DNA from: Patiria miniata
Taxonomy: Eukaryota; Echinodermata; Asteroidea; Valvatida; Asterinidae
Direction: 5' to 3'
Length of the DNA: 64,000 nt
Assembly (NCBI RefSeq): GCF_015706575.1
Contig: NW_024037050.1
Coordinates: 1,736,001 to 1,800,000, forward strand
The position numbers and the translations under genes are program-made. Below are positions 1-11,742 of this stretch, in pieces (position 1 is the first letter of the stretch; every line of letters starts with the position of its first letter). The notes below the pieces were generated by a model, which was not told the origin of the DNA, searched no databases, and saw only the letters and a program-made list of their open reading frames with translations.

Positions 1-334
1 AATATTTTTAATGAATCGACTGCATGCATCAAGAATAAGCGATTGGGAAAGATTTCCACAAGCGTACGCCACTAGTTTTTCCTTGCAAATGACTTATCAA
101 CCATCAGTTGAGTGAGTTTCTTCACTCAAACAGAAGCTAGACATAAAATTTAAAAGTGATGTCACAAATCATTTGTAGTATCGTACCAAAATAGCTATGG
201 TTCAACATTTCACAAGTTTTCAACCATGTCAACTTGCTGTGACCATGGACATCACAAATAGAATTTGCAATCGTTCCAAGTATAAACGAGCTCTTATTTA
301 TGTCACGTAATCAACCCCATATAATTGTACCCAC
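1..334 (-). other. Start of GLG1 intron 1
   Basis: AT-rich sequence downstream of the exon 1 donor on the minus strand. No further exon or recognisable repeat is seen before the window edge. Confidence 0.6.
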
Positions 335-967
335 CTCTCCAGCATTCTGCAGGCACTCCAGTATAGAAAAGTTGTTTCTAAGTGCATTTTTACCGCATAA
401 ATTTGCAACATCGTCATGGCAGGCAGGACTCTCGGAAATCCTCATGGGCCGATTCGGTCCAAGTTTCGGCTTTCCTTGTGGTTGCTGCCCCCCTTGCCAT
501 TGCCCTTGTGGCTGCTGACCGACTGGTTTTGGGGCCCATTGACCCTGCCCACCCATGCCACCGGGTCCTGCTCCTGGTCCTTGACCTGGCAATCCCACGT
601 TTGGTCTTTGATTTCCTTGGTCAAACTTTTGATTAGGATCAAATTGTCCGGGTGCAGGCTTCTGAAATGCTCGCTGTCCCGCTCCCAATCCTTGTCCAGG
701 ATTTATTCTCAATTTTTGCTGTTGCTGATATTGGGGTTGTGCTCCATTACCGACACCGGCAGCAATTCCGCCAAGAGGGCCCTGGCCCTGCCCCCCGGCC
801 ACAGGCGCAACGTCACGCTTCGTTTGTTGCCAGCCCGCGGCCGCCGGAATCTGGCCGGCCCCGGGGTCATTCCTCACGCCATCTTGTTGGCCAAAAACCG
901 CACAAATCGAGGAAAAGAGACACAGTGTAGTGTACGTTACCAGGAGGACACGTAGATCGGACGCCAT
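335..967 (-). CDS. GLG1: Golgi apparatus protein 1, first coding exon (partial gene)
   Basis: Encodes the N-terminal 211 residues of GLG1 (also called ESL-1 or cysteine-rich FGF receptor), a type I Golgi membrane protein made of many cysteine-rich repeats. The start at 967 has a good context (AAGATGG) and is followed by a hydrophobic signal peptide (residues 1 to about 27). A Gly/Gln/Pro-rich low-complexity stretch covers about residues 28-180. From about residue 182 comes the start of the first cysteine-rich repeat, with spaced motifs ACHDDVANLC and NNFSILECLQ; vertebrate GLG1 has the same order and closely similar motifs. The reading frame leaves the exon after GGAGAG at 335 through a good donor (GAG|GTGGGT), phase 0, so the remaining exons lie left of the window. 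Identification rests on the motif and the shared layout of signal, Gln-rich spacer and repeat; no database search was possible. Confidence 0.86.
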
Positions 968-1250
968 CTTGGGCAGCAGATATTACATGTTACGCTATCT
1001 GTACTGGAAACGAACAAAAATCGCACAAAATTATCACGATTCGCGACACGCAGTGTACAACATGCAATGACATGAATGATGGCGTGGAAGTGATGACGTC
1101 CTCCTTATTTTCCTAAACTTGTTCAAGTCCCTTATTCTGATCACCTGCAAGTCCGCTTTATTAGCGCCCTCACACGGTCCAGCCCATAACGTAATGTAGA
1201 ACGGGTGGTCGTCAAAGTAAAAAAAATAATATGTATTACTATTACTCACT
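968..1250 (-). promoter_or_regulatory. Probable 5'UTR and promoter region of GLG1
   Basis: Sequence immediately upstream of the GLG1 start codon. It is less AT-rich than its surroundings and holds a CRE-like TGACGTC at 1094-1100. No TATA box is evident, and the transcription start cannot be placed from sequence. Assignment is by position only. Confidence 0.4.
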
Positions 1251-1321
1251 TACAATTAAAAAACAAACAAACATTTTTTGTGATGGGGAATAATTTTTCA
1301 TGTATTTCACAACCAAACGAC

Positions 1322-1751
1322 GGTAATCCTTATCTTTAGGACACCTCTAATTTCACGAGTTCTGTTCAAAACTGACTTTTGCAGATGACTGTCCAGTACC
1401 AAAGTGACCTTTGCAGGCTAAGCAGTCTTTTTTCTTCAGATAAACTCATGTTAGCTGTCATATTGAAAGCACTTTCAAAGAAAATGTGACTTTCCTACCT
1501 TTTTTGCAGTTCGCCATCTTGCTTTTTAAATATATTTTCTGTTTGTCATCGTCGTATTTAACCCCTCATAAATCAAAGCCCAGCCCTCTTCCTACAAAAT
1601 TTAACCTGCTGATATTTAAGAAGATGTCGTTGCAAGTTGTTCAAATGTGTCAAGAAACATCTGAATGTGACTTTTGAGTGTCATTTAGTCAGCTGTTTTG
1701 GTGAGTCTTTTAACCTTATATAGAAACGGGGTCCTAAAAGTAAGGATTACC
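1322..1751. mobile_element. hAT-like MITE, copy 1, with perfect 8-bp TSD
   Basis: A 430-bp element with inverted termini GGTAATCCTTATCTTTAGGA and its imperfect complement at the right end. It is flanked on both sides by CAAACGAC (1314-1321 and 1752-1759), an 8-bp target duplication typical of hAT elements. It has no coding capacity. A second copy, in inverted orientation, lies at 9040-9477 with a different 8-bp duplication, which fixes the element boundaries independently. Confidence 0.85.
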
Positions 1752-2025
1752 CAAACGACAATGTCTATAAACAAATTAAAAAGTGAGCCAAATATAATGC
1801 ATTGCAATGTTATTCTCCAAACTGTATACAATTTGTATTACATATTTACAATGTCATAATGAGGGGCCCCAAAACCAATTCACAGCAAATACCTGACTCA
1901 TACCAATGACCAATGATGAATCCCGAGGCCCGTGCAGTGGGATGGGGCAGATAGCTAGGGGGGAAAAATTGATGATAGCACGGCATTTGGCATACAGAGT
2001 AATGACTATATTTCATATATAGTCG

Positions 2026-2637
2026 TGTTCCCTAACGTGGCGCACTTCGAAGTTTACCCAACTTTCCTCGTGTAGTGTTGCCAAACCTCTTTGTTGATAA
2101 ACCTCAAATTCATGCAGTGAAATGCTGGTACTGTTACCTTATTAATGCATGCTATTTAACCTCTGTGAACAATTTCGGTTTCATAAAATTTAATCCGAAA
2201 TGCAAAAACGGTCGCGTCCGGAAATTGGGCACAAATTGGCGGAGTGTTCCCTAACGTGGCGCACTTGAATAAATCTCAGAAAATTCCAAATTAACATTTA
2301 AGAATTTCTGTAAACTTGATAAATTTTGATAAATCATTATTATCTTTACTTACAAACCCAGCCAGATGTTTGTCAGAAAATTATTTTCTTATTTTTCTGG
2401 GCATTTTCAAAGGGTTCACTTTGCACTTGAAAATAAAATCGGAAAATCACGCCAAAATGATTTTTTCTTTTAACTTTGTAACGGGTAAATAAACTCGCGA
2501 TTTATGAACGGGAGTGTTTAGAACTTGATGAAATTTCACTTTCTGTGAAATTTCAGTTAAAACTTTTGCTCTAGCTAGGCGCTACAGGCGAAAAATAAAA
2601 GTGCGCCACGTTAGGGGCCGCGCCACGTTAGGGTACA
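2026..2637. mobile_element. MITE with TGTNCCCTAACGTGGCGC termini
   Basis: The left end TGTTCCCTAACGTGGCGCAC (2026-2045) matches the complement of the right end at about 2618-2637. Further copies of the same terminal motif occur inside, at about 2243-2266 and (inverted) at 2600-2616, suggesting an internal partial duplication. No clear target duplication was found, so the superfamily is unassigned. No ORF. Confidence 0.6.
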
Positions 2638-3122
2638 TCAACAATATACGTCGCCATATGGGCGTCGCCAGGAGGGACGGGCCCGGGCGTTCCCCCCCCC
2701 CCCGGAAAAGCAGGAGAAAAACAAGGAGAAAATAAAAAGAGAAAGGAAAAAAAGAGGTGCGAAGTCATATCGCTGTTGATTTCATGCAATATTTAATTGC
2801 AATGAATGCACAAAAGCGGCTCATCTCCAACCATTGCCCTCTGACCCCGCCTTAAGGGTTCATGCAATGTGTTTTTTTAATGCAATCCTTCAAAATCCAC
2901 CTTTGTATCCCATTTAATGTGATTTTCAATTTTCCGTTTTGCCGTATTTACAAGGTTCATGTATTTTGGTGCCTTTTTGGATCTTATGCTAATGTGGGGA
3001 ACCACTGAGTCCCAGAGGACGCCCCTATTATTCATACATTGCATGCATTGCGCGCACAGCAATCTTGAGCTGGAAGCAGGATGTTGCTCGGATATTCAAA
3101 AACAGTGACCACTGCACTATTA
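2638..3122. other. Intergenic sequence without recognised gene
   Basis: Contains a poly-C run near 2690-2702 followed by purine-rich sequence, then unique-looking AT-rich DNA. The short ORF at 2877-3062 has no recognisable feature. Confidence 0.5.
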
Positions 3123-3454
3123 TTATTATTATTATTATTATTATTTATTCGGCCAACAAATGAACAAAAGTACAATGACAAAGCAAATATGAATTAAAAA
3201 GTAAACAAACATTGGAAATTGAAAAGTATGACCAGACAAGACTGAAGAATGCGAGTAGGAATGGGTCGGGGAGAGGGGGGGGGGGGAGGGGAGGGAGGAT
3301 GGACAGTTTGACAGGGGAGAGGAGATAGAGGGACAGAAAACAAAAACAATAAAACATTCCAAACCGGCCAGGGTAAACAAAAGTGTACTAAAACACTGTA
3401 GCCCTAAGGCCTGCCAACCCATGCTCGAAATGTCTACACAAAAATTAAATAGAA
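3123..3454 (-). mobile_element. LINE 3' tail (non-LTR retrotransposon remnant), copy 1
   Basis: Starts at a (TTA)n microsatellite and continues into about 330 bp nearly identical to 38355-38665. Read on the minus strand, the segment ends in (TAA)n, as many CR1/L2-type LINEs do, so it is probably a 5'-truncated LINE 3' UTR. It carries a polypurine tract (about 3270-3330). No reverse-transcriptase coding remains here; the assignment is inference from the tail structure and the second copy. Confidence 0.55.
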
Positions 3455-4541
3455 GCAGAGGAGCTGTTCTTAATACCTGGCATTGGGGGCTTGTTATTTC
3501 CTTCATATTTATGGGAGTATGGAGACTCCCATTAATTAAACCAAGTGCTGAAGTAGAAGGAATTCTAAGTGGAGAGAGTGTCATTTATACTGGTCAGTCT
3601 CAAGAAGAAGAAATTCTCCACACATGGTGACGAGCAACTATAATCACCAACCCAAGGCTCGCACATCGCAGTACAGTTCCTTACACTAATGTAATTCATG
3701 AGCAAACTGTGATGTCATTTCAGGCAGAAATCTCAGTCTTACATGTTTTCAGTAGTACAAAACCGTTGACGGAATTTTGGATATTTTCGCAGTCCTAGGT
3801 TTTAAATTCAATACAATTGATAGACGTTGATTTCAGTCAAGCATTTTTTTATCCGTGGTGACAAAAATGCTTTGTGGTGGTGACCACTATTTGTGTGGCG
3901 CGCCCTCTGTTGAAAGAAAATTAAAGCTGAACGAAAATTAAAGTGACCGTTGTGCAGGTTTGTCGGCCATGTGCAAGACCACGTTTTTGTTTCTCGCGCC
4001 CTTTTTTTGACAGTTAACAAAAGTGTACGGGTGATATTTCCCTTGCAAACTATAGTGAGACGAACTGAAATTTCAATTGAATGAATCAGGTACTTCTTTC
4101 TCTGCACAACGAATGTGTTGCTTTTGGTTCCATGAAAGTTGGCTTTCTTTCGGATTGTATTTTTCGCGTTTAAAACACTAGGCCTATATTGCTTGTTTTG
4201 TTTGACGATTTTATGGTCATAGGTCAACTGTAATAACAGGATATACACGTCACTTTCAAGTTATATAGGTATTTAGACAAGTGATTTGAATTTGGGGTGT
4301 GAGGTTTGTGTTTGTATGTACCTCCGGTACCCGCAATTTGATAGGGTACGCGGTTACACGTAATTCCAAATTTTAAACGGGGCCACCCTGGGACGCCGAC
4401 TTGGGGGGGGGGGGGGGGGGCATGTGCCCCCATCGATCCCCACCCCTCGTTACGTCAATCATTCTTTAAATCATTTTAGCAAACCAGTGAAATGAAAGTC
4501 TTTGTAACGTTCGAAAAGAACAAAATATATACCTCCATTTA
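3455..4541. other. Intergenic sequence without recognised gene
   Basis: No exon with credible splice sites or protein motif was seen. The ORFs at 3808-4248 and 3421-3630 have no domain-like pattern. A G18 homopolymer tract lies at about 4404-4421. Confidence 0.4.
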
Positions 4542-4928
4542 GGCCAAAAAACAAAAAAATACTCGGTCTCTGGTCAGCGCACGCGTCGATTTTAATCATG
4601 CGCGTCAACCTTTTTTCTTCTTCTTCAAATTAACACGGAAGCTACAACAGCGCCCTCTATTGCCGCGCCTCCTCAAATTTGTGTACCAAGGAGCACCAAG
4701 GAATGGGGAAATTGCACCAAGGCAAATGATAAAGGGCACCAAGGCAAATTATGAAGGACATCAATGTATAATGAGGACACAAAAAAAACAAAATAGTACC
4801 CACCTTGTCTGTACAATACAAGCTTGAAAAAAAAACCCAGCCACCCCCCCCCCCCAAAAAAAAACACCGCATCGCCGCATCAATTCCGGAACTTCGGTCT
4901 GACCAGAGACCGACTATTTTTTTTGGCC
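4542..4928. mobile_element. PIF/Harbinger-like MITE (GGCCA8 family, copy A)
   Basis: Element begins GGCCAAAAAA and ends TTTTTTGGCC, with inner terminal repeats around TCGGTCTCTGGTCAG and its complement. The flanking TTA on both sides (4539-4541, 4929-4931) is the 3-bp TWA duplication characteristic of PIF/Harbinger. The body is closely related to the copy at 52712-53578. No ORF. Confidence 0.75.
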
Positions 4929-5199
4929 TTATATACACGGAAGAATTTTTTTTCCAGTTTCGTTTAAATGGTAATATTTTTCGAACGTGTAGGGGGTGAT
5001 GTGCTATTTTGTGTTTCTTCGTGTAGATGGTGATATGAGGCGATTACGATCAGGTGGCTACGACCCAATTGTTGACAAGATCATGACCAACTGGTCCAAA
5101 GCCCCATAGCTCTATATTAGAAGGGGTGACACGTGAAACTCTTTTATGAAGGGTTCCTACTTCGCATAAATCGTAAATACCTACCGTGTAATTGTTCTT

Positions 5200-6090
5200 A
5201 AAATAATGTGGGTATATATATATTTTTTGAAAAGTATATTTTGGTGATTCTACTTACACATCGTTACTTCAATAACATTTTCTAAAGCAAGTGACTGGAT
5301 AATTATTTAAGGACATAGTAACGATTGAAAACGGTTACTGTTATACCCTAAAGTTGCGCACATGTCTCCGATATCATCAAGTAGTCTTGCCAAACCTTAG
5401 TATTTCGGAGAGCTTAAAATTCGCTAAGTTGCTTACTGGCAAATTTATCCTATTAAAAATCTATGGAAACTCATGTGAACATGATAACATCGTGCTATTT
5501 AGCCCAGAAAACAGGGATGGTGGGGGGGGGGGGGACGAGGGTCCGTAAATTGGGCTCAAAATAGGTGAAGGGTTGCCTAACGGGGAGACTTGAACAAGTT
5601 CAAGGAAATTCCCGAAAAAATATGGGGAAAAAACGTTTTGACTTAGACACAATTATTTTAAACAACAATAATCTCTTGAACTTGATCAAGTCCCCCAGGC
5701 AACCCTCAGCTTAAGTTTTATCTCAATTTATGGACACCTCATTTTCCCCTCTCTTTTTCTGGGCTTAATATCAAAATGTAATAATTTTCCAATGATTTCC
5801 CATTTATTTTTGTTAGGGTTACTTTGCCAGGAAGCAACTTTGTGAATTCGAAGCTGAACAATGCTGAGGTTTTGGCAAGAGTAGACCATACTTCAAGATA
5901 TCTGAGGAAATGCGCGCAACTTTAGGGTCAGGCCTAATGGTAACCATTTAAAAAAATCTTTATTATGTCCTCATATTCATCAAGTCTCTGATATGCTTCA
6001 GAAAATGCTATTTAATCAGGATATTTAAGTAGAATCCCCAAAATATACATGTACTTATAAAAAAATATTTAAATAAAAATATATACCTAA
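5200..6090. mobile_element. Fold-back (long inverted repeat) element
   Basis: The two halves are imperfect inverted copies around a centre near 5645. Matching landmarks include CCCTAAAGTTGCGC at about 5347 against GCGCAACTTTAGGG at about 5914, and the ATTTTGG-GATTCTACTTA block near 5240 against its complement near 6030. The exact ends are blurred and no target duplication was confirmed. A G13 tract sits at about 5521. Confidence 0.6.
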
Positions 6091-6903
6091 ATATGGGAAA
6101 TATATTATTAACTTACACAGCAGGTATTAACGATTTATGCAAATTAAGGCACCCTTCCCAAAAGAATTCAGATTTCACCCCTTCTATAATATCTTTTTTA
6201 GGACTATCAGAATCTATCTGCCAAGTTTGGTGTGGTCACGATTCCGACCATATTCCACCTGACTTTATTAGCAGGTTGTTAATTAATTGCACAGTCATAA
6301 CAAGTTGGTTCAGCCATAGGGCTAGGACCCATTTTCAGCCATGGTGCAGCGCAGTGTCACAGTGAAAAAAAGTCTTGTGACCTATTATTTACGTCATCAT
6401 ACAACGTTGGCGTAATACATAATACGTACGAAATACACAATGTGCACATTGGATTTGAGACGATGAGGCAGGAGCCAGACTTGTCGTTGATCGATTCATT
6501 TTAGTATCGATTCTTTTGGACCATGAAACCTACTTGTTTGTACGTGCTTGTACATGTTATGTACCACGCACTTTATTCGATTCCTAAAAAATACTGAAAA
6601 GAAAAGCTGTTTCGATGTATTTGTAGTATCGACATAAGCTGCTATGACTGTACAAATTACGAAGTTTGTGTTGACTGCTGACGGATGACGGAACTCGGCT
6701 TCGAAGGAAAGAAATGTTCACTTTGTGTCAAGATAAACGACCAATCTGCAGGTAATAAAAGAGGCGCCTTTGGTAAAGATGAAGGTAATTGTTCACGGCC
6801 ATTTAGTGTGAATTGATCATTAACAGGGAAATATTTTTTTTCTCACAACCAAAATGCCCTGCAACATAAAGTGCAAGTGCTACTGCATAGACATAGTGCA
6901 TGC

Positions 6904-7871
6904 TTAGCTGGAGTTAACCAGCCCTGAGTTTTATCATTGGGTTGTCATCTAGGGCTGGAGCAAGTTTTTCTCGTAACTTGTAGTAAAGGCAAATATTTTT
7001 GGAAAATGTTCAATTTTGTCCCCGTTACACACTAATTGTAACTGCAACTCACCCCAAACTTGCCTGGAATAACCATTACATTTACACAGGTCCTTGAACA
7101 TGTTGAAGTAAAAAACGATCCACGATGAAGATTCAGCCTACAATTGCAGTGAAAACAGGAGGAATAAACCGCTAACCTGACAACCTTTCAGGCATGGCCA
7201 GGACCGCAATTGGTTTGTGCACAAAAAAAAATTGTGTACAATGAATGGCGGTCGATTAACAGGCACAGAGAGCGATCGCTGTCAACTACTCGTTTTTGCC
7301 GGCTGCGCTGGCTGTTGGCGCATGACGTCACGCGAAAGCGTAACACCCGATGACTGTTTCATGCACTAATATAAGGTTTACCACTCGCATCACAGCTTTG
7401 GTACTGGAACCGCAACCAATAGTGCATGAAACAGTCATCGGGTGTTACGCTTCCGCGTGACGTCATGCGCCTACAGCCAGCGCAGCCGGCAAAACGAGTA
7501 GTTGACAGCGATCGCTCTCTGTGCCTGTTAATCGACCGCCATTCATTGTACACAATTTTTTGTGTGCACAAACCAATTGCCGTCCTGGCCATGCCTGAAA
7601 GGTTGTCAGGTTAGCGGTTAGGCCTATTCCTCCTGTTTTCACTGCAATTGTAGGCTGAATCTTCATCGTGGATCGTTTTTTACTTCAAGGACCTGTGTAA
7701 TGGTTATTCCAGGCAAGTTTGGGGTGAGTTGCAGTTGCAATTAATGTGTAACGGGGACAAAATTGAACATTTTCCAAAATTTTTTGCCTATACTACAAGT
7801 TACGAGAAAAACTCGCTCCAGCCCTAGATGACAACCCAATGATAAAACTCAGGGCTGGGTAACTCCAGCTA
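6904..7871. mobile_element. hAT-like fold-back element with 8-bp TSD
   Basis: Near-perfect long inverted repeat: left arm about 6904-7373, right arm about 7425-7871, with a spacer of about 50 bp. The ends are TTAGCTGGAGTT and AACTCCAGCTA. GTGCATGC flanks both sides (6896-6903, 7872-7879), an 8-bp target duplication. ORFs here are mirror images created by the palindrome and are not genes. Confidence 0.82.
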
Positions 7872-7896
7872 GTGCATGCTACAGTCATGACAGTCG

Positions 7897-8649
7897 TTTT
7901 CCTAGTTCCGGATTTTTCCTAGTTCCGGATCGCTTCAAATAAACACCTACCTCTTTTTGATTAGTCTCCAATAAAAAAAATTCTGCCGGAGTGCATTTTG
8001 AAAAGGAAAATGTAAGCTTCTTGATACCCACAGATCTTTTCGATAAAATCTTTAGAAAAAGAATTTTGGCCAGATTTCCGACTCGCACTCCGACATGTTT
8101 GGACGGTTTAAAGAAAATCAGGGGAGCTGCGAATCGATGATAAATTTTCTCCTCGGTATATCTCTTGTACCGTGTAGTTTCGAATATTTTTTTCAATCAC
8201 TACAATCGTATAAACTCTTCCATCGAATGTTTGTTCAATCAAATAAGTTGTAACGTCTCTAATATTTGAAAATTCGCCAACGAATGACCGTATGCTTTTG
8301 CCTAGTTCCGGATCGCGCGTGCACATACGACCCAACTACATGCGCGTTAATCAATTTTGTGTGACGTACTTCTGTGCCGCAAGGTTCTCGGTCTGTGCGG
8401 AGTTCATGCCGTTGCGCTGCAGACAAAAGTTTCAAAATTATTTACGTTAGGCCTAATTCTCTTTTGAAAATTTGCTGGAATTCTCTTGAATGAACTTTTT
8501 GGAAAATTAAATAATACTTTATCAGAAAATGTGTTTGTTTCTGGGTGGTTCTGGCCGAAAAATAGATTTTCTCGCGTGATTTTTTTTTTTCGCGCGAATC
8601 AGTTTTTGATCGATCCGGAACTGATTGAACCGATCCGGAACTAGGAAAA
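7897..8649. mobile_element. MITE with TTTTCCTAGTTCCGGATC termini
   Basis: The left terminus TTTTCCTAGTTCCGGAT is matched in inverse at 8632-8649. The core TAGTTCCGGATC recurs near both ends (about 7915-7930, 8300 and 8610-8640), giving subterminal repeats such as transposases bind. It lies directly to the right of the preceding fold-back. No clear target duplication. Confidence 0.6.
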
Positions 8650-8934
8650 GCGTTGTATACACGATACAACGCCACGCTCTTGTATCATTTCGAACCTAGC
8701 GAAATTGATCTGCGGTACATCGTTTCGTATGCAGGTTGAGTACTTACTTAGAAGTCTATATATTTGCCTTCACGTGCGTTCAGGATGTGTCATTTGGAAG
8801 AAATTTGCCAAAAATGAAGACCCATACGAACCTGTAGAAATCAGATTTTAACGTTAATTGGACAAGTACCCAGGGTCACTTGCGTGCCAAATTGTTGGAA
8901 CCCTCCGAGCTACCCGTCTGCTTCATGTGACGCA

Positions 8935-10236
8935 TGAGCTCTACTGAGTGGAGGGTTGAACTACGGTACCCTCCGTACTAAACGCTCCACCGATTTGGCA
9001 TACTTTGGTGACATGTACACGCCCGGTATGCATTTTGTGGGTAATCCTTACCTTTAGGACCCCGTTCCTATATAAGGTTAAAAGACTCACCAAAACAGCT
9101 GACTAAATGACACTCGAGAGTGACATTCTGATATTTCTTGACACATTTGATTTTGAACAGTTGGCAATGACACCTTCTTGAATATCAGCAGGTTTAATTT
9201 TGTAGAAAGAGGGCAGGGATTTGATTTATGAGGGGTTAAAGACGATGATGACAAACAGAAAATATATTAAAAAAGCAAGATGGCAAACTGCAAAATAAGG
9301 TAGAAAAGTCACATTTTCTTTGAAAGTGCTTTCAAAATTATAACTAACATGAGTTTATCTGAGAAAAAAAGACTGCTTTAGCCTGCAAAAGTCACTTTGG
9401 TACTGGACAGTCATCTGCAAAAGTCAGTTTTGAACAGAACTCATAAAAATAGAGGTGTCCTAAAGATAAGTATTACCATTTTGTGCATTCCCTCGCGAGG
9501 ACAAAAGGCCAAAAAAAACTGGTAAATTAGAGAATACAAATGAGAAAGACAGTAACCCTGGATAGATCCACCACATTCATGACATTCCATAAGACCCCTT
9601 AAATTGTTCCAAACAACCGGTAATTTTGAAAAAAGAACAAAATATTCTGAACTTACCGCTCACAATTAAATGTGTCTGCCGAGTTGTGCAGTCCATTTCA
9701 CTGACATGACTGAAATCGATCATCGAGCGCGTGTGTGACGTCACTATTGAAGAAAAACAAGTCGCGCTTAATCAACGGCTGTTTCATGTAGTCGTAGTGT
9801 CCCACGCCATCTGACAGTATGGGCTTTTGGCGCCGAGCTCATATCAGTATACAAAACAGTCGTTGATTAAGTGAGACTTTGGATTTTCTTCAATAGTGAC
9901 GTCACACATGCGCTAGATGATCGATTTCAGTCATGTCAGTGAAGTGGACTGCACAATTCGGCAGACACATTTAATTGTGAGCAGTAAGTTCAGAATATTT
10001 TTTTTTTTTTTAAATTACCGGTTGTTTGGAACAATTTAAGGGGTCTTATGGAATGTCATGAATGTGTGGATCTATCTTTCTCATTTGTATGCTCTTTACC
10101 AGTATTTTTTGGGGCCTTTTGTCCTCGCGAGGGTATGCACAAAATGCATACTGTGTACCTGTCACCAAAGAATGCCAAATCGGTGGAGCCTTAGTACGGA
10201 GGGTACCGTAGTTCAACGCTCCACTCAGTAGAGCTA
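8935..10236. mobile_element. hAT-like fold-back element with 8-bp TSD, interrupted by a MITE
   Basis: Long inverted repeat with ends TGAGCTCTACTGAGTGG and its complement, flanked by GTGACGCA at 8927-8934 and 10237-10244. The centre is near 9820. The left arm is split by a 438-bp hAT-like MITE at 9040-9477; the right arm is uninterrupted, so without the insertion and its TSD the arms are about equal. No coding capacity. Confidence 0.82.
9040..9477. mobile_element. hAT-like MITE, copy 2, nested in fold-back
   Basis: Inverted copy of the 1322-1751 element, flanked by the 8-bp duplication ATTTTGTG (9032-9039 and 9478-9485). The corresponding place in the other arm of the host fold-back (about 10137-10150) has a single ATTTTGTG in complement, which is the empty site. 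Confidence 0.87.
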
Positions 10237-10244
10237 GTGACGCA

Positions 10245-10961
10245 CATGATTATGGTTGTTGCTTGGACAGATTGACGGCTGTTTCATTTCGCATCCTAGA
10301 TCCTGTGGGGAGGACGGCTTCTACATCCTTTTTGTCCATAAGAAGACCTCTGGATTGGGCCAAAAAAAAATACTTCTGCTTCTGGTTACCCGACCGACCT
10401 TATTTTTAGGCTGCAACCCTAAAAAAAATTTAGGCTGCGACACTTAAAAATTTTAGCGGCAATTCCAAAAAAAAAAAAATTAATAATGATTAAATAAATA
10501 CAAATAAAAGCTTCTTGTCTTTTTTGTCTTCACAAAATACCTCTCAACAACCCTTTTCCAACAAAAAATGCTTGTATTTATTTGTTTTCTTATTTACATT
10601 AGCTATTTAAAAAAAAAAGAAACCTCCCTTATTTTTATAACTTCGCTTTGCGATGTAACTACTTCACGGTGACTATAATCACGTTCGTAAACCTAGCTCA
10701 ATGCAGCCACGACTGGTTCCCGCCGCGCCGTGCAGGGGCCAATCTAGAAGACGTGATGAAAATGCGGCTGTACATGTACAAGTTTCGGACAGTGTCCTGC
10801 ATGTATACATTGTACATGATGTACTTGCAGGGTGGATCTATTTGTGTGGAAAAGCCACCCAAAATGAAAAGCTTTTTTTAAAGGGTTGGAGATGCCCAAA
10901 ATAAGTTTGCGGTGTTTGCGGTTGCACCATGTGATTAAAGGAAATTTCTTTAGTTTGGTTC
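10245..10961. other. Intergenic sequence without recognised gene
   Basis: A-rich and T-rich tracts. A GGCCAAAAAAAAA motif at about 10358 resembles one terminus of the GGCCA8 MITE family, but no partner end was found. No credible exon. Confidence 0.4.
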
Positions 10962-10965
10962 TTAA

Positions 10966-11217
10966 CCAGTTCTCGCCGGACGACGTGTATACACGCAATG
11001 GTTTGCAGTATTTGGAACAGATGACGGATAAACACGCAGGGAGTGAGGCCGGAAATACATACATCAGCACCCCGCTCGCACTCGCAGCGATCGAGGCCAG
11101 AAATATCATGAGTGTGCTTCCTGAGGGTGATGGCTTCAACCCGCCTGGCATGAGGTCTAGTGAAAGTAATCCCGCGCCTCGTTCCGTTCTTGTCAAAATA
11201 GTCCCTGCGTGAACTGG
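10966..11217. mobile_element. piggyBac-like MITE (CCAGTTC family), copy 1
   Basis: A 252-bp element with termini CCAGTTCTCGCCGG and CCTGCGTGAACTGG, flanked by TTAA on both sides (10962-10965, 11218-11221). A TTAA target duplication is characteristic of piggyBac. A second copy lies in the same orientation at 11417-11666. Confidence 0.75.
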
Positions 11218-11416
11218 TTAAAAGATATGTAAGCTATATATGATGTATATTAATTTGTTAATCATGTATGTACTTTTTGTTTGTTCTTTCCCTTGCAGAC
11301 AAGAATGAAGGAAACGCAGCACGGATGTACTTGCGGCATAGACCGAAATTTTACATGTTGGAGAATATTTTCAGGTAAAATCTGTTTTAAATACTTTTAA
11401 AGTGTTTGGATATTAA

Positions 11417-11666
11417 CCAGTTCATGTCGGATGACGTGTATACATACAGGCAAAGGTTTGGCGGTATTCAGAACGGATGACGGATCAACACACAATGAGT
11501 GAGGCTGGAAATATCTGTCAGCGACCGGCTCGCAGCGAGCGAGGCCGGAAATATCTGGGTGTGCTACCCACAGATGACGGCCTGAACCCGTCTGACATCG
11601 AGGTTCGTGAAAAACTTTCATGTGCCTGGGTCCAGTCGATGTCAAAATAATCCCGGCGCGAACTAG
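11417..11666. mobile_element. piggyBac-like MITE (CCAGTTC family), copy 2
   Basis: Ends CCAGTTCATGTCGG and CCGGCGCGAACTAG, flanked by TTAA (11413-11416, 11667-11670). The interior aligns with 10966-11217, including the shared GATGACGTGTATACA block and the GAGGCCGGAAATA block. Confidence 0.75.
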
Positions 11667-11742
11667 TTAATGTTTGTTTTTTTCTGGTTATTTTTAGGCC
11701 TGCAAATATATGTTATTTGTCATACATGTACCGGTACATTAA

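Noticed and set aside
416..955. 179-codon plus-strand ORF opposite GLG1 exon 1
   Set aside because: Shadow of the GC-rich GLG1 coding sequence; the minus frame has the signal peptide and the cysteine repeat.
3141..3584. 147-codon minus-strand ORF with hydrophobic and Pro-rich residues
   Set aside because: It is the translation of the LINE tail's polypurine tract and microsatellite, repeated at 38.4 kb with a different frame.
7359..7666. ORFs of 60-80 codons on both strands in the fold-back
   Set aside because: They are mirror images created by the long inverted repeat and carry no protein-like motif.
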